This document shows, one piece after another, positions 1 through 6,930 of a DNA stretch of 30,792 bases. The stretch comes from Pseudomonadota bacterium (GTDB lineage: Bacteria; Pseudomonadota; Gammaproteobacteria; Steroidobacterales; Steroidobacteraceae): assembly GCA_023423935.1 (NCBI GenBank), contig JAFAEQ010000007.1, positions 1 through 30,792 on the forward strand, written 5' to 3'. The notes under the pieces are model-generated. The model did not search any database. It worked only from the letters and a program-made list of their open reading frames with translations, and was not told the origin of the DNA. Numbering within the stretch: the stretch's first letter is position 1; each line of letters begins with the position of its first letter. Made by a program: the position numbers and the translations under genes.

Positions 1-105
1 GCACGCCAGGCGCATAGCGCCACCCGGAAGATGGTCGATGGATCGCTTCCGCTGACAAATATCTCGCTCTGATTGCAGCTGACCTCATGATCATGCGTGT
101 CGGCA

Positions 106-126
106 GCGATTAATCAGACGTTCCCT
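106..126 (+). repeat. possible degenerate half-copy of the dispersed 64-bp repeat
   Basis: About 18 of 21 bases match the distal part (CGATCAATCAGAGCTTCCCTA) of the repeat at 16278-16341. A TTGCAG at 74-79 echoes the TTGCAG in that repeat, but the spacing is about 7 bases longer and the intervening bases do not align well. It may be a decayed family member or chance. Confidence 0.25.
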
Positions 127-147
127 AGAACAGGCGAGCCGACATAC

Positions 148-639
148 ATGAATGCTACAAAGGTATTCTTAGGTGTTGTCCTATCGATGTTGCTTGCCGA
201 AGCTCTCGGGCAGGACGGAGGCATCGCGTTCCGCTCGATTCAATTGAACCGGACCGGGTGTCTTGGTAGTTGTCCGGTCTACAGCGTTACGGTGGAGGCG
301 GACGGCTCCGTACGTTTCGTGGGCGATGAGTATGTCGCGCAATTAGGAACGCACGAATCAAAGGTTGCTCCTGAGGCAGTCGCGCGATTGCAATCCGAGC
401 TCAAGAAAGCTGCGTTCTTCTCTCTGCGTTCGCGTAAGAAGGGTCGCTTGGGTTGTTTACGTGCCAAGTCGGATCATCCATCGGTGGTCGTTCGCACCGT
501 TACGCCAACTGACGACAAGACTGTGAGCTTTTACACCGGATGCCCTGAGACGAAGGATTCCGCAGCTCTGGTCAAGCTCGCGGATGCCATCGATGAGATA
601 GCGAATACCGCTAACTGGATCGGAAGCGAACAACTGTGA
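148..639 (+). CDS. secreted DUF6438-type protein
   Basis: This encodes a 163-residue protein with a short N-terminal hydrophobic stretch (about residues 6-21) that looks like a Sec signal peptide ending near the AEALGQ segment, so a periplasmic location is inferred. The mature part carries the motif GCLGSCPVYSVTV (Cys38 and Cys42), followed by a beta-rich segment with alternating hydrophobics. That Gly-Cys-x-Gly-x-Cys-Pro-x-Tyr signature is typical of the DUF6438 family, which has no established function. The frame is open from a GTG at 97, but the ATG at 148 is preferred because it starts right at the signal peptide and the 17 upstream residues look non-coding. The gene stands alone ahead of a rearranged region, and no promoter is obvious. 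Family assignment is by motif recognition only. Confidence 0.7.
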   Translation: MNATKVFLGVVLSMLLAEALGQDGGIAFRSIQLNRTGCLGSCPVYSVTVEADGSVRFVGDEYVAQLGTHESKVAPEAVARLQSELKKAAFFSLRSRKKGRLGCLRAKSDHPSVVVRTVTPTDDKTVSFYTGCPETKDSAALVKLADAIDEIANTANWIGSEQL

Positions 640-654
640 CACTCGATTGAGCCC

Positions 655-786
655 TTGCGGTCCTCTCTCCTAAGGGGGCTCGGTTTTGCTCTATTTGTTC
701 TCGGTGTGAGTTACATGGCGTACTTCGCACTGGCCAGAGAGCGAAACTGCCCACACCTGACCATCGAACAGCACGACGGGCGCTGA
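655..786 (+). CDS. candidate single-span small membrane protein
   Basis: This is a 43-codon open frame beginning at TTG, in the same frame as and 15 bp after the preceding gene's stop. It would encode one hydrophobic helix (about residues 6-27, core FALFVLGVSYMAYFAL) and a short polar tail. No good ribosome-binding site is visible and the start codon is weak; an internal ATG at 715 would leave only 23 residues. It may be a real small protein or the decayed end of something else. Confidence 0.22.
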   Translation: MRSSLLRGLGFALFVLGVSYMAYFALARERNCPHLTIEQHDGR

Positions 787-813
787 CACATCAACGGCGG
801 GTTTGTAGGCCCT

Positions 814-1707
814 TCAATGGAAATTGCGCGAACTCACTTGGAGTTGGCCCAACCAGGCGCTGCGATCTCGCAGTGTTTCCGCGATCAGATGTGTAACGCC
901 GCTCTCGTGCTGAATCTTTCCGGTGATCTCGAGTAGATGCGACTGGAGAAATGGTGCGCGAAAATTCGTGGCAACGCTTTGCCAGACGATGACATTCACC
1001 TCCCCACTTTCATCCTCCAGCGTCATGAAGGTCGTGTTGTTTGCAGTACCGGGACTCTGGCGCAGAAGCACCAAACCTGCGGTCGTAACGCGACTGCCGC
1101 TTGATATAGCTTTGAGCTGCTGAGCGGTCAGCACTCGTCGACGGATGAAACGTTCACGAAGCAAGGCCAGTGGATGCCTGCGTAGAGTCAGGCCGGTGCT
1201 GCGATAATCAGCGGCGATGTTCTGGCCTTCCGTTGGAACAGGCAGCAACGGCGTTGCTTCAGCGGCTGCGCGGCCTGCGAGCAAATCAGTGGAATGATCC
1301 AGACCTGACAACTCCCAGGCTGTGTGATGGCGATTTCCGCTCAGTGTCGCTAATGCATTGGCGGCCGCCAGTGCCTCGAGATCCGAGGCGTTGAGAGCAG
1401 CTCGTCGAGCGACGTCCTCGGTGCTGCCAAACTTCTGAGCCTGGCGCGCTTGCTGCACGCGCGCGGCGCCGGCCGATGACAAGCCACGAACCAGGCGCAG
1501 GCCCAGTCGAAGTACGGGCTCGCCACTACCATCGGACTCCAGCGTGCAGTCAACCTCACTGGCGCACACATCGATCGGACGCACCGTCACACCATGGCGT
1601 CGGACGTCCCGAATCAATTGCGCCGGAGCATAAAAGCCCATCGGCTGCGAATTGATCAGGGCCGCCGTAAATGCCGCAGGGCAGAGATCTACGTGTATGA
1701 CATCCAC
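814..1707 (-). pseudogene. dnaE2: 3' remnant of error-prone DNA polymerase dnaE2 (imuC)
   Basis: The frame encodes the last ~290 residues of a DnaE2/ImuC-type polymerase, a family of roughly 1,030-1,080 residues. Recognisable segments are INSQPMGFYAPAQLIRDVRR near the start, a helix-hairpin-helix-like region, then the C-terminal OB-fold (VTTAGLVLLRQSPGTANN and MTLEDESGEVNVIVW) and the usual C-terminus ending SRNFH. The PHP, palm, fingers and thumb domains are missing, so it cannot be a working polymerase. Homology stops at the PAAF motif (about position 1680). The eight codons beyond it, up to a GTG at 1707, read into the opposite-strand peptidase gene and are not polymerase. In intact genomes dnaE2 normally follows imuA-imuB and belongs to the SOS mutagenesis cassette; none of that cassette is present here. 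Confidence 0.85.
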
Positions 1708-4101
1708 TCGGGTGCAGCGCCGAGACGGTTGTTACGTCCCGATATGCCATCAGACGATGTGGAAGGCATGTGGCTCGGCGGGTTCTCGCCGAGCGGCGCA
1801 AGGTTGGCGCTGTTCTGGCTGATCGACGGCGACGTTCGTGCGGGCGTGTACGAGTTCGCATCGGACACGTTGCGTACTTTCGAGTTCGTGCCTGATATAC
1901 CGCCCGTGATTCTGAATCGAGGTGGGCCGGCCGCGCCGCTGTGGATCAATGATGAAGAGTTGATCTATCGCACGCTGCCAGCCGGGAGTCGTCCAGCGAT
2001 GCCGGATCTGCGCCGGGGCATGGGCCGGCAACTCATGGCCTTATGGGAAGACGCGTGGCGTGGCGACAAGCCAACCGCGACGGTGTCGCGCACGCGCTCG
2101 AACGGCAATGGATCTGAACTGCAGGCGGGAGCGCTCGTTCGAGTGAGTGCGCGCAGTGGCGAGGCGAAAACGCTTGCAGCGGGGCGCTTTTTTGATTTCG
2201 CGCTCTCTCCTGACAAGCGCCGCTTGACTGCGCAACGAAGGGGCGCCGTACTGTCGTATGACAGAGAAAGCGCACGTGAAGACATCACTACCGGTCTGCG
2301 GCTGCATCGGTTCGAGCAAACATTGATCGATCTGCGGCAACCGGGCGTGCCGCTGAGGGTGCTCCCTGACTTCAATGTCGCGGAAGGCAGCGTCATCTGG
2401 TCCGCCGATGGCGCGAGCTTCACCTTCTTCGCCTGGCCGGAGCGCGGCCAGAGGAGCGATGGACGCTTCTATCTGTTCCGCCTCGATCGAGATCGTCCCG
2501 AACCGCTCACGCACGCCGGGCTACAGTTGATTGAGCAGAGTGAACTGGCAGAGCCGCCGCACTTTGCAGTGCCATTCGCCGGGGGTGTGATTCTGCCTGC
2601 GTATGAAGCGAACGATCCCACTGAGGCGCCGGGCTTCCCGCTGACCGATCCCGCGACGTACAGCAAACCGCCGCAAGGTCGCGTGGATTGGTTCTGGTTG
2701 TCCACGACAGGCGAACGCCGCAAGCTCACGGGTGAACTCGGTGATGTTTCGCCGCAACTCGTTGCCGCGGTCGCCGATGCAGTGATCATCGCCGCGGACG
2801 GCGCATTGTGGAAGCTCAAACCCACTCAGGCACGCCCTGCCCAGGCGGCTTCGTTGCGAGGAGGCTCACTGCGCAACGTACGAGCTCTGCAATCGACGAT
2901 CATCGCTGATGTGGTCGGAGCACGCGAGGGCACAGCCCTCATCGAAATTGAAACGGGCCGCACTCTCATTGTAGATGGCAGCGAAAAGTTCCCCGGACAA
3001 GTCGCCACAGCCTCCAGCGTTTCCGGCGCGGTGGTTCTGCATCGGCGAGCGAGTGGCCACACTCCCGGGGCTCTTAGCGTGGTATCACAACGTACCGGTC
3101 ACACCTTCTGGCGCTACAGCGAACGACTTGCCCAGATGCGCCTGCCCCGCAGTGTCCGAATTCCCTATGTTGCTGCTGACGGCGAGGAAGCTTTCGTCAC
3201 AGTGCTGTTGCCTCACGAATGGCGGCCGGGCAGGCTGGTCCCAGCCGTTGTGGAGATTTATCCGGGTATGCCCACGGGGATCTTCAGTGCGCCTGCTCAT
3301 TACCCGCTCGAACTGCTCACCAGTTGGGGATACGCAGTCATCCGCCCCGAAAAGTCGGTGGAAGCGTACCGCTTTCATCTGCTTCGCGAGGACCGCAATC
3401 CTCTGGGGGGTTGGGCGGAGATCGTGGAGCCGGCGATCGATGCGGCGATCGAAGCGGGATATGTGGACGGACGGCGCGTGGCCGGTTACGGCACCAGCCA
3501 GGGCAGTTGGAGCATCCTTGCATTGCTGCAGCAGACGGATCGTCTGAAGGCGGCCGTGTGCAGCTATGGCCTCATGAACATGGTCAGCGCGTATGGCGCG
3601 GTGCCATTGCAGTCTCATCTGTTCCCGGACGATCTGTTTCAAACCGGATTTGCATCCCGGCTGCGCATCAACTATCCCGCGTTCGGCGTTGCCCCGTGGG
3701 AGGATCCGCAACGCTACGTGCGCTGGGATCCGATCTTCGGCATGCACAAGGTGAACACTCCATTGCTGCTCATCCAATCCGATCTGGATGGGTTGCCGCT
3801 CGGACAGAGCGATGAGATCTATTCCGCTCTAGTGCGGATGGGAAAAGACGCACAGTACGTGCGTTACTGGGGAGAAGGCCACGGCGTTGCAAGTCCCGCC
3901 AATGCGCGAGACGAGTGGAGTCGTGTGCTCGCTTGGTTCGACGAGTTCCTGGATATCAAGCGAGACGCCGAAGGTGCTGTGGTCTACGAGGATGGTCGCG
4001 CCGTGTCGAGGGATGACCAGGAGCCCTGGACAGCGGAAGATTTTCGCCGATTGGAGTGGTTCTTCGGATTGTCGCAGGAGACCCGTAAAACGCAGGAGTA
4101 G
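1594..4101 (+). CDS. S9-family serine peptidase, N-terminally truncated and fused to dnaE2 antisense
   Basis: This is a long frame for a prolyl-oligopeptidase-type enzyme. A beta-propeller-like N-terminal part (repeats such as DFALSPDKRRL and GSVIWSADGASFTFFAW, about residues 35-520) precedes an alpha/beta-hydrolase domain. The catalytic triad is complete: Ser635 in GTSQGS, Asp732 in SDLDGLP and His763 in GEGHGV. Family members usually start with a signal peptide and further propeller residues; here the first ~30 codons are only the complement of the dnaE2 remnant, and peptidase-like sequence starts abruptly at EIYVYDI (about position 1685). The native start, promoter and probable signal peptide are therefore lost. 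The ATG at 1594 and an internal ATG at 1744 are possible starts, but a folded exported product is doubtful. The hydrolase domain shows no internal lesion, so the truncation may be recent. Confidence 0.8.
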   Translation: MASDVPNQLRRSIKAHRLRIDQGRRKCRRAEIYVYDIHSGAAPRRLLRPDMPSDDVEGMWLGGFSPSGARLALFWLIDGDVRAGVYEFASDTLRTFEFVPDIPPVILNRGGPAAPLWINDEELIYRTLPAGSRPAMPDLRRGMGRQLMALWEDAWRGDKPTATVSRTRSNGNGSELQAGALVRVSARSGEAKTLAAGRFFDFALSPDKRRLTAQRRGAVLSYDRESAREDITTGLRLHRFEQTLIDLRQPGVPLRVLPDFNVAEGSVIWSADGASFTFFAWPERGQRSDGRFYLFRLDRDRPEPLTHAGLQLIEQSELAEPPHFAVPFAGGVILPAYEANDPTEAPGFPLTDPATYSKPPQGRVDWFWLSTTGERRKLTGELGDVSPQLVAAVADAVIIAADGALWKLKPTQARPAQAASLRGGSLRNVRALQSTIIADVVGAREGTALIEIETGRTLIVDGSEKFPGQVATASSVSGAVVLHRRASGHTPGALSVVSQRTGHTFWRYSERLAQMRLPRSVRIPYVAADGEEAFVTVLLPHEWRPGRLVPAVVEIYPGMPTGIFSAPAHYPLELLTSWGYAVIRPEKSVEAYRFHLLREDRNPLGGWAEIVEPAIDAAIEAGYVDGRRVAGYGTSQGSWSILALLQQTDRLKAAVCSYGLMNMVSAYGAVPLQSHLFPDDLFQTGFASRLRINYPAFGVAPWEDPQRYVRWDPIFGMHKVNTPLLLIQSDLDGLPLGQSDEIYSALVRMGKDAQYVRYWGEGHGVASPANARDEWSRVLAWFDEFLDIKRDAEGAVVYEDGRAVSRDDQEPWTAEDFRRLEWFFGLSQETRKTQE

Positions 4102-4365
4102 CTGCGTCAACGGGTATCAATTTCCTCGAAGCAGCCCGAGCGAGTACAGCAGCAATCGAATCGTGGATACACACCTCCTTCTGCCAAGCAAACATTCGTT
4201 CTATGTGACTGAGTGTGACTCCTCGAATCGCGTTGCGTGATTGCCCATTCGATCGCGCGCCAACCAGAATCCATGAAAGCAGCAACGATCAGCGGAGAAG
4301 GGCGGCGCGCTGAGAGTGCTACGCGTCTTCGCGATCGCTCTACCGATCACATGTGAGCTGTGCCA

Positions 4366-5760
4366 CTACATCGCCGCCTTGAGCACTTTGAACACGCGCT
4401 CGTCGGCGCACTGCGCAACGTTGAAGCGCAGAAAATCGTTGGCGGTTTGCGAAACGCTGAAGGCATTGCCGGGAGCAAGGACGACGCCAGCGGCCAACGC
4501 CTGGTGAGTCACGGCTGTAGCGTCGATTCCGGCGGGCAGTCGACACCACAGAAACATTCCGGCGGGCTGCGCTATCCAGGGCTTGATGCCGAGGACTTTC
4601 AGGCGTGCGGTCGTATCGGCCATCGCGCGAGCAAGGCGGGTGCGCAGTGAATCTGTGTGCCTGCGGTAGCTGCCGTTCTTGAGCAGCGCAAGAACGAGCT
4701 CGGAGGAGAGTCGGCAACCGCCGAACGAAGTGGAGATCTTCAGATCAACGAGTCCTTCGATCCAGCTACGCGGCGCGGCGATGAAACCGCAGCGCACCGA
4801 CGCCGACAGTGTTTTCGAGAAGCTTCCGATGTGCACCACTCGGTTCAGTCCATCGAACGCTGCAAGTCGCGGCGCAGGCGTGTTCTCGAAGTCGGCAAAG
4901 ATGTCGTCCTCGATGATGGTGATGCCGGCCTGGTCGGCGAGCTTGAGCACCCGGTGTGCAGTCGTTGGCGCGAGGACTGCACCGGTGGGATTGTGGACCG
5001 CGGAGTTCGTGATGTAGAGCCGCGGCCGTTCCGTCTTGAGCGCCTGCGCAAAGAGATCGATATCGGGCCCGTTGCGCGTGTAGGGAACGCCGATGACCTT
5101 GACCCGATGAGCGCGCAGGAGCGCCTGAAAATTGAAGTAGCAGGGATCATCGACCAGCACCGCATCGCCGGGTTCGAGCAAGAAGCGACACAGCAGATCG
5201 ATTGCGTGCGTTCCGGACTCCATCAGCATGATCTGTTCGGGCGCGGCTTCGATCCCGCGTTCGCTCATGCGTCGTGCGAGAAGTTGCCGTAGCGGCAGCA
5301 GTCCGAGAGGTGTGCCGTAGTCGGTCAACGCCACGTCATCGGCTCTCGCCAGTGTCCGTAAGGCGCGGCGCAGAGCGGCGTGCGGCATCCATGATGATGG
5401 CAGCCAGCCGCAACCCGGTTTCAAAACCTCGGCACCCGCCGACAGCGATTGACGCGAGATCCACAGCGGATCGATTGCGCGGTCGAGCTTCGGGCCCATG
5501 TCGGCCAAGGACAATGGTGCGAGCGGTGCGGCCACGTAGAACCCCGCGCCCGGCCGAGAACGAATGATTCCTTCGGCCGCCAAGCGCTCGTACGCTTCGA
5601 CGACGGTGGATTTGGAAACTCGCATGCTCTCAGCGAGCGCGCGAATGGATGGCAGCCGTGTGCCGGGCGTGAGAACACGGGCGGCGATCCGTTGTTTGAT
5701 CGTCGCGATGATCTTGCCGATCAAAGTTGTGTCAGCCGCATCAACTCTCTTTGCTTCCAC
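4366..5760 (-). CDS. MocR-family (GntR-type wHTH plus aminotransferase fold) transcriptional regulator
   Basis: A 464-residue protein with a GntR-type winged helix at residues ~10-75 (TRLPSIRALAESMRVSKSTV, then an ERLAAEGIIRSRPGAGFYV wing) joined to a type I aminotransferase-fold domain. The PLP site is intact: Lys316 in SFSKTL, NPTG at 257-260 and the DD pair at 285-286. This is the architecture and length of MocR/PdxR/GabR regulators, which use PLP or an amino-compound aldimine as effector. The start is a GTG at 5760 with AGG a few bases upstream. It lies divergent from an EamA exporter across a 107-bp gap containing a tandem repeat, a common arrangement in which the regulator controls the neighbouring transporter. 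Its 3' end converges on the S9 peptidase. The effector cannot be told from sequence. Confidence 0.9.
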   Translation of the reverse strand: MEAKRVDAADTTLIGKIIATIKQRIAARVLTPGTRLPSIRALAESMRVSKSTVVEAYERLAAEGIIRSRPGAGFYVAAPLAPLSLADMGPKLDRAIDPLWISRQSLSAGAEVLKPGCGWLPSSWMPHAALRRALRTLARADDVALTDYGTPLGLLPLRQLLARRMSERGIEAAPEQIMLMESGTHAIDLLCRFLLEPGDAVLVDDPCYFNFQALLRAHRVKVIGVPYTRNGPDIDLFAQALKTERPRLYITNSAVHNPTGAVLAPTTAHRVLKLADQAGITIIEDDIFADFENTPAPRLAAFDGLNRVVHIGSFSKTLSASVRCGFIAAPRSWIEGLVDLKISTSFGGCRLSSELVLALLKNGSYRRHTDSLRTRLARAMADTTARLKVLGIKPWIAQPAGMFLWCRLPAGIDATAVTHQALAAGVVLAPGNAFSVSQTANDFLRFNVAQCADERVFKVLKAAM

Positions 5761-5797
5761 CGTACCGCCTCGCTGACCAGAACAGTTTGCGCGAATC

Positions 5798-5810
5798 GTA
5801 CTGTACTGTA
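5798..5810. promoter_or_regulatory. tandem operator-like repeat between mocR-type and eamA-type genes
   Basis: The sequence GTACTGTACTGTA contains two tandem copies of GTACT(G)-type units in the 107-bp divergent gap. MocR proteins are generally known to bind short direct repeats near their own promoters, so this is the best candidate binding site for the adjacent regulator. Assignment is by position and repeat structure only. Confidence 0.45.
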
Positions 5811-5867
5811 TCTGGGTGCTGTGGCGAGCTTGCGCAAATATCTGTGCTTTTCGAGTGCGGAGCTTTC

Positions 5868-6830
5868 GTGAGCAGGATTCCGGCTGGCTGGATCAATGGG
5901 TTTTGCGGCGTGCTGATCTTCAGCGGTTCGCTGCCGGCAACGCGCGTGGCCGTGATGGATCTCGATCCTCCTTTCCTGACCGTCGCGCGTTCGGTCATTG
6001 CAGCATTGCTCGCTCTCGCGCTGCTACGGTTGTTCAGGGCGCCGCGACCGGCGCGCGGTGATCTGGTTTCGCTCGGCATCGTGGCCGGCGGTGTCGTGAT
6101 CGGATTTCCCTTGCTGACAGCTCTGGCGCTACAGCACGTCACTTCGGCTCACTCGATCGTATTCGTCGGCTTGCTGCCGCTTGCAACGGCACTGTTCGCC
6201 GTCGTGCGCGGAGGCGAGCGGCCGAGACGTGCTTTCTGGGTATTCTCGTGTCTCGGCAGCATGCTCGTGGTGGGCTTTGCGCTCAGCACTGGTGTGTCGG
6301 TTTCGCTGCGCGGAGATTTGCTGATGCTCGCGGCTATCCTCCTGTGTGGGTTGGGTTATGCCGAAGGTGCCACGTTGTCGCGCAAGCTCGGCGGCTGGCA
6401 GGTCATTTCCTGGTCGCTCGTCTTGTCGCTCCCACTCATGGTGACGCTGCTGCTGATGACGGTCCCTTCGAATCTGGCGAGCGTCGGTGTGCCTGCGTGG
6501 ATCGGATTGGCCTATGTATCCGTTTTCAGCATGGTGATCGGTTTCATCTTTTGGTATCGCGGATTGGCTCAGGGTGGCATTGCTGCGGTGGGGCAGTTGC
6601 AATTGCTGCAACCGTTCTTTGGCTTGACGTTATCGGCAACTCTGCTCGGCGAAGACGTAAGCCCCGCGATGCTCGCAGTAACCGTCGCGGTCGTGATGTG
6701 TGTGATGTTTGCGAGCGGCGTCAGGATCCAGCCCGTCCACATCGCCCGATTCGCGCCCAGGCCCCTGCGAGACGCAATAGAACTCCGGCCTTGCAAGCAT
6801 CGGTCCGTCGGTCGTGATCGCTGTGCGTAA
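5868..6830 (+). CDS. EamA/DMT-superfamily exporter
   Basis: A ~320-residue, highly hydrophobic protein with about ten predicted membrane helices in two EamA-like halves; the second half has the characteristic VSVFSMVIGFIFWYRGLAQGG and LQLLQPFFGL motifs. Drug/metabolite transporters of this type usually export amino acids or related metabolites across the inner membrane. The frame is open further upstream, but GTG at 5868 is chosen because GGAG lies 5 bases before it and the segment SRIPAGWINGF begins a normal first helix. Divergence from a MocR regulator supports a role in export of an amino compound sensed by that regulator. The tail after the last helix (from about IARFAPRPL) is polar and unusually long, perhaps a run-on. 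The substrate is unknown. Confidence 0.87.
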   Translation: MSRIPAGWINGFCGVLIFSGSLPATRVAVMDLDPPFLTVARSVIAALLALALLRLFRAPRPARGDLVSLGIVAGGVVIGFPLLTALALQHVTSAHSIVFVGLLPLATALFAVVRGGERPRRAFWVFSCLGSMLVVGFALSTGVSVSLRGDLLMLAAILLCGLGYAEGATLSRKLGGWQVISWSLVLSLPLMVTLLLMTVPSNLASVGVPAWIGLAYVSVFSMVIGFIFWYRGLAQGGIAAVGQLQLLQPFFGLTLSATLLGEDVSPAMLAVTVAVVMCVMFASGVRIQPVHIARFAPRPLRDAIELRPCKHRSVGRDRCA

Positions 6831-6930
6831 TCATTTACGTGAACCGGCGCATGCGTGTCCGCGCGCTTTCTACATCGCAGATCGTTCCGCCACGATGACA
6901 GCCGCCGGAAAAACCTGTTAGCGTTTTTCG

